DNA of 10,603 bases from JBOGDS01 sp050743075 (GCA_050743075.1 JBOGDS010000109.1:1-10603); one strand, 5' to 3'. Positions 1-6,478 are shown, counted from the first letter of the stretch. Made by a program: numbers and translations. The notes: generated by a model not told the origin, from the sequence alone.

Positions 1-455
<455 letters not shown>

Positions 456-526
456 ACATTTCTATTTGCTGCGTCCACTGTGCGGTTCCCGAGATACGGT
501 CGGGATACGCGACACATCTCCATAGA
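456..526 (+). other. 23S-5S intergenic spacer of the rRNA operon
   Basis: A 71-nt transcribed spacer joins the two rRNAs and contains no tRNA. It holds a small hairpin: TCCCGA at 487-492 pairs with TCGGGA at 500-505. Such spacers are trimmed by ribonucleases during maturation; the hairpin as a processing signal is inference. Confidence 0.7.
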
Positions 527-644
527 GTTCCGGCGGCCATAGCGAAAGGGAAACGCCCGGTTCCATTCCGAACCCGGAAGCTAAGCCTTTCAGCGCCGAT
601 GGTACTGCCCTGGAGACGGGGTGGGAGAGTAGGACGCCGCCGGG
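527..644 (+). rRNA. rrf: 5S ribosomal RNA
   Basis: This is a complete 5S rRNA of about 118 nt. The terminal helix I is visible as CCGGCGGC (530-537) pairing perfectly with GCCGCCGG (636-643). The internal segments AACGCCCGG, CCATTCCGAACCCGGAAG and GATGGTACTGC (551-607) are diagnostic of bacterial 5S. It follows 23S by 71 nt in the normal 16S-23S-5S order. The ends may be off by one or two bases. Confidence 0.96.
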
Positions 645-659
645 CACACCTGTAGACGG

Positions 660-692
660 GGGCCACCCGCACGCGATGCGGGTGGCCCTTTG
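660..692 (+). terminator. Intrinsic terminator of the rRNA operon
   Basis: A perfect 12-bp GC-rich stem (660-671 with 677-688) closes a 5-nt CGCGA loop and is followed by TTT and G-rich sequence. It lies 15 nt after 5S and before the TPR gene, so it most likely ends rRNA transcription. The T-run is short, as is common in high-GC actinobacteria. Confidence 0.88.
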
Positions 693-743
693 TGCGTTGG
701 GCCGCGATGATGCGCAGTGACCGCGACAGATGAGGGAGTGTCC

Positions 744-1622
744 ATGCCCGACGATCGGGACGAAGGCCTCCACGGTCGCGGGGGAGGGCGGCGGGGCCGG
801 CCCGGCGGTGGAGGGGCCGCTGAGGGGAGAGAAGCCGGTAAGGGAAACAGGGGTCCCCGGGAGCGGCGTGGCGGGGCAGCCAGACCAGATCGAGGACGAG
901 AGGGTCACGGGGCGAGGAAGCAGGACCGGGACCGCGCAGCCGATCGCGCTCCAGCGGACCCGCCGACCGATCCCGAGGTCACCGGACGCGAGCTCGATGA
1001 CGAGGTTCGATCGGAGCTGAGCACACTCTCCGGTGGCGCAGCGGGAGCCGTGGCGCGCCATCTCGTGATGGCCGGCCGGCTCCTCGACGACGACCCCGCT
1101 GCGGCGTACCAACATGCCCTGGCGGCGCGTCGACGAGCAGCCCGGGTCGGTGTGGTCCGTGAGGCCGCCGGGGTCACCGCGTACCGGGCCGGCAAGTACG
1201 CGGAGGCGCTCGCCGAGTTGCGAGCAGCACGACGGATCACCGGCTCGGCGCAGTACCTACCCATGATGGCCGACTGTGAGCGCGGGCTCGGCCGGCCGCG
1301 GCGCGCGCTGGACCTCGCGAGCGACCCAGCGGTGGCGGGGCTCGACATCGCCGGCCGGGTGGAGATGCTCATCGTGGCAGCCGGTGCGCGTCGCGACCTC
1401 GGGCAGCCGGACGCCGCCGCGGTATCGCTTCAGGTGCCGGAGCTTCGCTCGCGTACCCGACAACCCTGGGTGGCGCGCCTACGATATGCGTATGCAGATG
1501 TTCTGGTCGAGCTCGGCCGGCTCCAGGAGGCGCGCCGCTGGTTCGCGAAGGCGGCGGAGGTCGACGCGGAGGAGACCGACGCGCTGGAGCGGCTCCAACA
1601 GCTAGAGGCGGCAGACGGCTAG
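744..1622 (+). CDS. TPR-repeat protein with disordered Arg/Gly-rich N-terminus (Rv1691-like)
   Basis: The predicted cytoplasmic protein has 292 residues. Residues 1-80 are low complexity, rich in Gly, Arg, Asp and Glu, with RG/RGG-type runs near 11-24. Residues 85-290 are an Ala/Leu/Arg-rich helical array of TPR type, with KYAEALAELRAARR (151-164), MADCERGLGRPRRALDL and a late ARLRYAYADVLVELGRLQEA segment. This matches the conserved actinobacterial TPR family that precedes the HAD phosphatase and tlyA. Its molecular role is unknown; TPR arrays usually bind proteins. The ATG at 744 is chosen because AGGGAG (733-738) lies 5 nt upstream. In-frame GTGs at 717 and 738 are alternatives. It begins 52 nt after the rRNA terminator and has no clear promoter of its own. 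The family call is firm and the function is not. Confidence 0.87.
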   Translation: MPDDRDEGLHGRGGGRRGRPGGGGAAEGREAGKGNRGPRERRGGAARPDRGREGHGARKQDRDRAADRAPADPPTDPEVTGRELDDEVRSELSTLSGGAAGAVARHLVMAGRLLDDDPAAAYQHALAARRRAARVGVVREAAGVTAYRAGKYAEALAELRAARRITGSAQYLPMMADCERGLGRPRRALDLASDPAVAGLDIAGRVEMLIVAAGARRDLGQPDAAAVSLQVPELRSRTRQPWVARLRYAYADVLVELGRLQEARRWFAKAAEVDAEETDALERLQQLEAADG

Positions 1623-1746
1623 GATGCTTTCCACAGGTGGTCGCACGGCGCCGCCGTCGTCCACAGCCGACGGATCGGCCCTGTGGCGCTTCGCGGTCGA
1701 CACGGACGATGGATCAGGTGGTGTGGTCCACTCCGAGGAGCGTCCG
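1623..1746 (+). promoter_or_regulatory. CCACA-rich leader before the SSB-like gene
   Basis: These 124 bp separate the TPR stop codon from the preferred SSB-like start. An ATG at 1624 is in frame, but its 41-codon extension has no recognisable similarity and no Shine-Dalgarno sequence. The stretch has DnaA-box-like words: TCGTCCACA at 1657-1665 (one mismatch to TTGTCCACA), CTTTCCACA at 1627-1635 and TGGTCCACT at 1724-1732 (two mismatches each). It also has short inverted repeats, CCAC-AG-GTGG at 1631-1640 and GTGG-T-CCAC at 1723-1731. A regulatory role is inference. Confidence 0.35.
1735..1740 (+). promoter_or_regulatory. Ribosome binding site deciding the SSB-like start
   Basis: GAGGAG lies 6 nt before the GTG at 1747. 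It is among the best Shine-Dalgarno matches in the window, and it favours the shorter reading of the SSB-like protein over the ATG at 1624. Confidence 0.65.
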
Positions 1747-2118
1747 GTGCCCGTCGAACCCGTTCCCATCCTGGAACATCGCAACGAGGTCCACCTGGTC
1801 GGCCGGGTGTCGGCCGAGCCGGTGCTCGCCAGCCTGCCCAGCGGGGACAGCGTCGTCACCGTGCGCGTCGTCGTCGAACGCGAACGCCCGCCGGCGGGTC
1901 GCGGAGCTCGGCGGCAGGTCGACACCCTGGCGTGCGCTGCCTGGCCGGCCAACCTTCGGCGGACGGTGCTGCGCTGGAGCGCCGGCGACGTCGTCGAGGT
2001 CGAGGGTGCCCTTCGACGTCGGTTCTGGCGGGCCGACGGCGTACCCCAGAGTCGCTACGAGATCGAGGTCAGCGCGGCTCGGCGCCTGGCGCGCGGTCTC
2101 CAGGCATCGGATCGGTGA
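1747..2118 (+). CDS. Single-stranded DNA-binding (OB-fold) protein, non-canonical SSB
   Basis: The product is 123 residues from GTG 1747, or 164 from ATG 1624. The SSB OB-fold pattern is clear. NEVHLVGRVSAEPVL (13-27) matches the first strand of SSB proteins, followed by LPSGDSVVTVRVVVERE, then DTLACAAWPANLRRTV (the usual position of the conserved Trp segment), then GDVVEVEGALRRRFW and a final YEIEVSAARRL strand. Canonical bacterial SSB carries a long flexible tail ending in an acidic tip such as DDDIPF, which recruits repair proteins. Here the protein ends just after the fold in LARGLQASDR, which is not acidic. It is therefore probably an accessory paralogue, not the replicative SSB. It follows the TPR gene on the same strand and may be co-transcribed. 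Its last 50 nt overlap the 3' end of the opposite DUF1015 gene. Confidence 0.82.
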   Translation: MPVEPVPILEHRNEVHLVGRVSAEPVLASLPSGDSVVTVRVVVERERPPAGRGARRQVDTLACAAWPANLRRTVLRWSAGDVVEVEGALRRRFWRADGVPQSRYEIEVSAARRLARGLQASDR

Positions 2119-3385
2119 GCAACCGCATGAGCAGTCCGGTACGTGGCTTCGGCCCGAACGAGGTCGACTTGCGGGGCATCCGCTCACCGCACGCCGCCAC
2201 CGCGAGGACGTCGTCATGACGCGGGGCGTTGAGCAGGACGGCCACACCGCGCAGCCGCTGGGCGCGCTCCACCGCGCCGGCCGGTTCGTGGTGGTAGGCG
2301 ACCCGCTCGTCCGCATCGGCCAGGCCCCACAGCCGGCCGAGCAAGAACGCCAGGGCGATGCTGGCATCGAGGCGACGCCAGGTGGGCGAGCGCTCCGCGG
2401 GCAGTGCCGCATCGACGAGCTGCGGGTACGGATCGGTCAGCAGCACCCATGCGTCTTCGTTGCTGCCGATCGCATACGCCGGGCCGTCGCGGCCCTCCTC
2501 GGCGAGCGCGGTGACGACGTCGGCTCCGGGCCGGAGCGGCCGGCAGACCCGGAAGCCACGAGTGGCCGCGTCGACCGCGTCGTGGATCGTGAGTCGCGCG
2601 ACCGACCGGTGGATGGCGCTGAGCCGGAGCGGGTGCCGGCGGGCGTCAACGAGCATCGCGAGGCCACGAGCCGCCCCAGGCCTGCCGGGGTCCGTCTGCG
2701 CGCGCAAGGCCCGGTACGCGGCGTAGCGATGGTGGCCGTCGGCGATCAGCGCCCGCCGGCCGGCGAGGTCGGCCTCGACGGCGTCATGGGTGGCGGCGTC
2801 CGTGAGCCGCCAGAGCCGGTGCGTCGCGCCGTCCGCGGTCGTGGCGTCGACCAAGGGAGGCGCGCCGCGTGCTGCGTCGACGAGGTCGCTGGCCGCGCCG
2901 TCGCCCTCATAGGTGAGCAGGATCGGCTCGAGCTGAGCGCCGGTCGCCGCCATCAGCGCCGTCCGGTCGGCGACCGGGGCGGCGAAGACATCCTCGTGGG
3001 GCAGGACAACGCCCTCATCGGGATCGTGCAGCGATACGGCGCCCACCAGGCCGAGTGCGATCGACGTCGCCGTCGCGTGCTCGTAAACGTACAATGCCGC
3101 CTCGCTGTCGCGGCGCAGCACTCCGGCCGTGAGCCACGCCTGAAGATCCCGGGCCGCGTGGGTGTACCGGTTCTCGCCGCTGCCTGCCCGCGGCAGGATC
3201 AGCCGGACGACATTGAAGGGGTCCGCCGCTTCCCAGGTCGCGACGCCGTTCTCGCCGATGACGTCGTACGGAGGACACGTCACGGCGGCAAGATCGTGTG
3301 CGTGCCCGGTGGAGTAGCGGACAGCCCGGAAGGGGGCGAGCCGAAGCGGCCGTGCGCCCGCGGGTCCGGCTCCGGGGTCGGTCAT
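2069..3385 (-). CDS. DUF1015 family protein (COG4198)
   Basis: The protein has 438 residues and is the only reverse-strand gene supported here. Family hallmarks are present: LAPFRAVRY (16-24), CPPYDVI (37-43), DPFNVVRL (55-62), LPHEDVF (128-134), the ADGHHRY motif (215-221) and a C-terminal PRKSTSFGPKPRTGL block that closes the conserved domain. The family is widespread and conserved, but I know of no established reaction; the His/Asp motifs look catalytic or metal/nucleotide binding (inference). The start is placed at ATG 3385, directly before MTDPGAGPAG. Upstream in-frame sequence is Arg-rich and non-family. No Shine-Dalgarno precedes it, but TAGCAT lies 7 nt upstream, which suggests a leaderless message. 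It diverges from the HAD gene by 68 nt and overlaps the SSB-like gene by 50 nt at the 3' end. Confidence 0.92.
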   Translation of the reverse strand: MTDPGAGPAGARPLRLAPFRAVRYSTGHAHDLAAVTCPPYDVIGENGVATWEAADPFNVVRLILPRAGSGENRYTHAARDLQAWLTAGVLRRDSEAALYVYEHATATSIALGLVGAVSLHDPDEGVVLPHEDVFAAPVADRTALMAATGAQLEPILLTYEGDGAASDLVDAARGAPPLVDATTADGATHRLWRLTDAATHDAVEADLAGRRALIADGHHRYAAYRALRAQTDPGRPGAARGLAMLVDARRHPLRLSAIHRSVARLTIHDAVDAATRGFRVCRPLRPGADVVTALAEEGRDGPAYAIGSNEDAWVLLTDPYPQLVDAALPAERSPTWRRLDASIALAFLLGRLWGLADADERVAYHHEPAGAVERAQRLRGVAVLLNAPRHDDVLAVAACGERMPRKSTSFGPKPRTGLLMRLLTDPMPGDRAPGAEPR

Positions 3386-3392
3386 CCGGCGA

Positions 3393-3398
3393 ATGCTA
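3393..3398 (-). promoter_or_regulatory. Candidate -10 box of a leaderless DUF1015 promoter
   Basis: Read on the reverse strand, TAGCAT fits the actinobacterial TANNNT -10 consensus and ends 7 nt before the ATG at 3385. That spacing would place transcription start at or next to the A of ATG. I see no convincing -35 hexamer. Confidence 0.42.
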
Positions 3399-3438
3399 CG
3401 GCGCGCTGGAGCTACCCCGAGGCACACCCGTGCCGCCT

Positions 3439-3445
3439 GGGAGGA
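3439..3445 (+). promoter_or_regulatory. Ribosome binding site of the HAD phosphatase
   Basis: GGGAGGA lies 8 nt before ATG 3454 and fixes that start over the longer in-frame reading from 3298, which would run back through the DUF1015 start. Confidence 0.7.
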
Positions 3446-3453
3446 TCGGCCGC

Positions 3454-4446
3454 ATGCCGTCGCTCGCCGAGACCTACGACGTCGCACTGCTCGACCTGGA
3501 CGGCGTCGTCTACCTGGGTACCCATGCGGTCGACCACGCAGCACCCGCCTTGGCCGAAGCGCGCCTGGCCGGCATGCGGCTCGCGTTCGTCACCAACAAC
3601 GCGGCCCGCCCTCCTGACGCGGTGGCGAAGCACCTCACCAAGCTGGGAGTGACAGCTCAGCCCGGCGAGGTGGTCACGTCCGCCCAGGCCGCCGCGCGGA
3701 TGCTTGCCGACATGCTTCCACCGGGCGCCAGGGTGCTGGTCGTCGGTGGCGAGGGGCTGGCGGCGGCGCTTCGGGAGCGGGGTCTCACGCCGGTCTCCGG
3801 AATGGACGAGAAGCCGGCGGCCGTCGCACAGGGCTTCCACCCCGACGTCGGCTGGCGGCTGCTGGCCGAGGGCGCGTATGCGGTCGCCGCCGGTCTGCCC
3901 TGGGTTGCGTCGAACGCCGATCGGACGATTCCGACACCGCGCGGCCCTGCACCAGGCAACGGGACCCTGGTCGACGCGGTAGGCGCCGCGACCGGGCGCG
4001 AGCCGCTTGTCGCCGGCAAGCCGGAGCCGCCGATGCACCGCGAGGCGGTGCTGCGAACGGGCGCACGCCGCCCGCTGGTCGTCGGAGACCGGCTCGACAC
4101 CGACATCGAGGGTGCCCGGCGGTCCAAGGTCGACAGCCTGCTGGTGCTCACGGGCGTGACCGATCCGGTGGAGCTCGTCCGTGCGCCACCGCAGCGACGT
4201 CCCACCTACGTCGCCGCCGACCTACGCGCGCTGGGGCAGCCGGCCGAGGATTCGGCTCTCAGCGCCGGCCGGCGGAGGTACGGCCGCCACGAGGCGGCTG
4301 TCGTCGACGGCCGGGTCGTCGTGCGCCCGTCCGGGCACGCGGACGGCGCGCCGATCGACGTTCTGCGCGCGGTCTGCGGGGCGGTGTGGGCGGAGGTCGG
4401 GGAGCCGATCACCGGTGTCGAGGCGGCCCTGGCGACCTCGACGTGA
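3454..4446 (+). CDS. HAD-IIA family phosphatase, likely glycerol-3-phosphate phosphatase (Rv1692-like)
   Basis: The 330-residue enzyme belongs to the NagD/HAD-IIA group. Motif I is DLDGVVYLG, with nucleophile D14 and acid/base D16. Motif II is VTNN with T47. The cap domain includes TSAQAAARML and ASNADRTIPT. Motif III is GKPEP with K189, and motif IV is GDRLDTDIEGA with Mg-binding D212 and D217. All catalytic residues are present. The M. tuberculosis homologue Rv1692 is known as a D,L-glycerol-3-phosphate phosphatase acting in glycerophospholipid turnover. Shared blocks such as GDRLDTDIEGA and RRPTY support the same role, although HAD substrates are hard to assign from sequence. Residues from about 255 form an extra C-terminal region (containing DGRVVVRP and VLRAVCGAVWAEV), a shorter version of the added domain in Rv1692. 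It is followed by 85 nt before the next gene. Confidence 0.93.
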   Translation: MPSLAETYDVALLDLDGVVYLGTHAVDHAAPALAEARLAGMRLAFVTNNAARPPDAVAKHLTKLGVTAQPGEVVTSAQAAARMLADMLPPGARVLVVGGEGLAAALRERGLTPVSGMDEKPAAVAQGFHPDVGWRLLAEGAYAVAAGLPWVASNADRTIPTPRGPAPGNGTLVDAVGAATGREPLVAGKPEPPMHREAVLRTGARRPLVVGDRLDTDIEGARRSKVDSLLVLTGVTDPVELVRAPPQRRPTYVAADLRALGQPAEDSALSAGRRRYGRHEAAVVDGRVVVRPSGHADGAPIDVLRAVCGAVWAEVGEPITGVEAALATST

Positions 4447-4479
4447 CGGAGGATGAGCGCATCGCCGCAGCGTGCGTAC

Positions 4480-4485
4480 TAACGT
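4480..4485 (+). promoter_or_regulatory. Possible -10 box ahead of the small protein-tlyA-nadK operon
   Basis: TAACGT fits TANNNT and lies in the 85-nt gap after the HAD gene, 32 nt before an ATG at 4518 that has a GGAG (4504-4507) upstream. No good -35 is visible. If used, transcription would start near 4492. Confidence 0.25.
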
Positions 4486-4531
4486 GATCAGACACCTCTC
4501 ACTGGAGCGCGACTGACATGACGCGACCGAC

Positions 4532-4756
4532 ATGACCGGGCACGACCAGTTCACCGAACGACCGGCCGGCGAGCCTGAACCGGCGGACCCGCCGGATCAT
4601 CGGGAGGCTGCGGCCGAGTCGACGGGCAACCCTCGGGTCGACGCCGGTCTGGCCCGCCTGGCCGACCTCGAGCGCAGGCCGGTACACGAGCATGCCGCCG
4701 TGGTCGAGGAGGTCCATCGGGCCTTACAGGACACCCTGGCCGAGGAGGAAGACTGA
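4532..4756 (+). CDS. Conserved small acidic protein (Rv1693-like), function unknown
   Basis: The protein has 74 residues, many of them Asp, Glu and Ala. The first ~32 residues are Pro/Glu-rich and probably disordered. Residues 33-70 carry the conserved core NPRVDAGLARLADLERRPV followed by EHAAVVEEVHRALQDTL, predicted as two helices. The same short gene sits between the HAD phosphatase and tlyA in many actinobacteria, so it is real despite its size. It has no known activity, signal peptide or membrane segment. Translation of ATG 4532 may be coupled to a five-codon minicistron (4518-4535) whose TGA overlaps this ATG. Its stop is 4 nt before tlyA, and it carries the tlyA ribosome binding site inside its last codons. 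Confidence 0.8.
   Translation: MTGHDQFTERPAGEPEPADPPDHREAAAESTGNPRVDAGLARLADLERRPVHEHAAVVEEVHRALQDTLAEEED
4742..4750 (+). promoter_or_regulatory. Ribosome binding site of tlyA, inside the preceding gene
   Basis: GAGGAGGAA encodes the Glu-rich tail of the small protein and lies 10 nt before the GTG at 4761. It decides the tlyA start over the in-frame ATG at 4692 and suggests translational coupling. Confidence 0.6.
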
Positions 4757-4760
4757 CCGG

Positions 4761-5567
4761 GTGCCACCGAGGCGAAGGCTCGACGCAGAGCTTGTGCGGC
4801 GCGGGCTGGCCCGCTCCCGTGAGCAGGCCACCAGTTTGATCGCCGACGGACGGGTCAGCATCGGCGGCCGGGTGGCGGCGAAGCCCGCCACCGGTATCGG
4901 ACCCGACGATCCCATCGTCGTCGCGGACTCCCAGCGCCCTGATGACTACGTGTCCCGGGGGGGCCACAAGCTCGCAGGTGCGCTGGACGTGTTCGAGCCG
5001 GAGGGCCTGTCCGTCGAGGGGCGCCGATGCCTCGACGCGGGCGCCTCCACCGGCGGTTTCACCGACGTGTTGCTTCGGCGGGGAGCGGCTCGGGTCGTCG
5101 CCGTCGACGTCGGCTACGGCCAGCTTGCCTGGTCGTTGCGGTCCGATCCGCGTGTTGCCGTGGTCGATCGGACCAACGTGCGTGAGCTCACCTCCGATGT
5201 GGTCGGTGAACCGGTCGAGCTGGTCGTCGCCGACCTGTCGTTCATCTCGCTGCGGCTGGTGCTCGGTCCGCTCGTCGCCTGCGCGGTGCCGCACGCCGAC
5301 TTCGTGGTCATGGTCAAGCCGCAGTTCGAGGTAGGCAGGGATCAGGTGGGCCGTGGCGGTGTCGTGCGTGATCCGGACCAGCGAGCCGACGCCGTGCGCT
5401 CGGTCGCGACGGCGGCAGGTGATGCCGGCTTGGGAGTGGCCGGTGTGACCGCCAGCCCGCTGCCGGGGCCGTCGGGCAATGTGGAGTACTTCCTGTGGCT
5501 GCGCGCAGGTTCGCCACCCGTGGATCCGGCAGCCGTCGACCGCGCCGTTTCGGAGGGACCGCCATGA
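4761..5567 (+). CDS. tlyA: 16S/23S rRNA (cytidine-2'-O)-methyltransferase TlyA
   Basis: The protein has 268 residues, the same length as M. tuberculosis TlyA by my recollection. That enzyme 2'-O-methylates C1409 of 16S and C1920 of 23S rRNA using SAM, and its loss gives capreomycin resistance. Residues 4-60 form an S4 RNA-binding domain (RRLDAELVRRGLARSREQA). A Rossmann-type FtsJ/RrmJ methyltransferase follows: CLDAGASTGGFTDVLL (90-105) is the SAM loop, then DVGYGQLAWSLR, ADLSFISL and VKPQFEVG. The catalytic tetrad maps to K70, D158, K186 and E242. The interdomain linker reads RPDDYV (59-64) where the mycobacterial protein has RAWV. The N-terminus resembles the long type that modifies both subunits (inference). 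The stop overlaps the nadK start in ATGA. Confidence 0.97.
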   Translation: MPPRRRLDAELVRRGLARSREQATSLIADGRVSIGGRVAAKPATGIGPDDPIVVADSQRPDDYVSRGGHKLAGALDVFEPEGLSVEGRRCLDAGASTGGFTDVLLRRGAARVVAVDVGYGQLAWSLRSDPRVAVVDRTNVRELTSDVVGEPVELVVADLSFISLRLVLGPLVACAVPHADFVVMVKPQFEVGRDQVGRGGVVRDPDQRADAVRSVATAAGDAGLGVAGVTASPLPGPSGNVEYFLWLRAGSPPVDPAAVDRAVSEGPP

Positions 5568-6475
5568 GCGAGCGGGCAGTGCTGCTCGTCGCGCACACGG
5601 GACGCCAGGAAGCGCGCGAGGCCGCCGGGGAAGCGGTGACGCTGCTCCGGGAGGCTGGTCTCGCCGTGCGGGTGCTCGCGGCGGAGGCCGACGAGCTGGG
5701 CGTCGACGCCGACCTGGTCGAGCCCGGCCCGCAGGCCGCGAGCGGGTGCGAGCTGGTCATCGTGCTGGGCGGCGACGGCACGATCCTGCGCGGCGCCGAG
5801 ATCGCCCGGCCGTCTGCGACGCCGGTCCTCGGCGTGAACCTGGGTCACGTCGGCTTCCTCGCGGAGGCAGAGCGCGACGACCTCAGCTACACCGTCGAGC
5901 GTGTCGTCGCGCGCCGTTACGACGTCGAGGAGCGGATGACGATCGATGTCGTCGTCCGCCACGACGGCGACATCGTCGCCCGGGAGTGGGCGGTCAACGA
6001 GGCCAGTGTCGAGAAGGCCAGCAGGGAGCGGATGCTCGAGCTCGTGGCGGAGGTCGACGGACGGCCGTTGTCCCGCTGGGGCTGCGACGGCGTCGTGATG
6101 GCGACGCCGACGGGTTCGACGGCGTACGCGTTCAGCGCGGGCGGGCCCGTGGTGTGGCCTGATGTCGAGGCCTTGCTGATGGTTCCGATCAGCGCTCACG
6201 CGTTGTTCGCGAAGGCGCTGGTGGTCGCGCCGACGTCGGAGCTCGCCGTGACCGTTCAGCCCATGACCGCCGGCGCCGTACTGTGGTGCGACGGCCGCCG
6301 CAGGGTCGACCTGCCGCCGGGCGCCCGGGCCGAGGTGCGGCGGGGGGCGCGACCGGTGTGCCTGGCCCGCCTGCACCGGCCTCCGTTCACCGACCGACTG
6401 GTGGCCAAGTTCGCACTGCCGGTCGAAGGCTGGCGCGGCGCGCGGCACGCCGTGACGGAGCAGGGGCGCGCGTAG
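5564..6475 (+). CDS. nadK: NAD kinase
   Basis: The 303-residue cytoplasmic enzyme phosphorylates NAD to NADP (EC 2.7.1.23), the only de novo source of NADP. The signature GGDGT is at 69-73, followed by the conserved GVNLGHVGFLAE (90-101). The NE pair (145-146) and TPTGSTAY (181-188) of the NAD site and the glycine-rich FSAGGP segment are all intact. The M. tuberculosis homologue Rv1695 (PpnK) can use ATP or polyphosphate; donor use here cannot be read from sequence. The ATG at 5564 has GGAGGG 6 nt upstream and overlaps the tlyA stop by 4 nt, so translation is probably coupled. Its TAG stop lies 10 nt before recN and forms part of a possible recN -10 box. Confidence 0.97.
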   Translation: MSERAVLLVAHTGRQEAREAAGEAVTLLREAGLAVRVLAAEADELGVDADLVEPGPQAASGCELVIVLGGDGTILRGAEIARPSATPVLGVNLGHVGFLAEAERDDLSYTVERVVARRYDVEERMTIDVVVRHDGDIVAREWAVNEASVEKASRERMLELVAEVDGRPLSRWGCDGVVMATPTGSTAYAFSAGGPVVWPDVEALLMVPISAHALFAKALVVAPTSELAVTVQPMTAGAVLWCDGRRRVDLPPGARAEVRRGARPVCLARLHRPPFTDRLVAKFALPVEGWRGARHAVTEQGRA

Positions 6476-6478
6476 GCT
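6473..6478 (+). promoter_or_regulatory. Candidate -10 box for a leaderless recN transcript
   Basis: TAGGCT matches TANNNT, ends 7 nt before the recN GTG at 6486, and its first three bases are the nadK stop codon. GTGACG at 6452-6457 is a weak -35 candidate with a short 15-nt spacer. recN has no convincing Shine-Dalgarno sequence. No LexA-type GAAC-N4-GTTC palindrome is seen here. Confidence 0.4.

Noticed and set aside
717..743. GTG 717 as TPR start
   Set aside because: No ribosome binding site at a proper distance, whereas AGGGAG sits 5 nt before ATG 744. The extra residues are not distinctive.
1594..1625. TAGGAT at 1620-1625 as a promoter of the SSB-like gene
   Set aside because: The hexamer fits TANNNT, but it coincides with the TPR stop, has no -35 at a usual distance, and no start codon at leaderless spacing.
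3298..3453. 52-residue N-terminal extension of the HAD phosphatase
   Set aside because: It overlaps the DUF1015 start, is unlike the family, and ATG 3454 has an excellent GGGAGGA signal and begins just before motif I.
1637..3652. 671-codon forward open frame opposite DUF1015
   Set aside because: The reverse strand has all DUF1015 motifs. The forward reading is Arg/Gly/Val-rich without recognisable domains and ends out of frame within the HAD gene.
4453..4482. Nine-codon frame MSASPQRAY after the HAD gene
   Set aside because: The GGAGG directly abuts its ATG with no spacing, so initiation is unlikely; probably chance.
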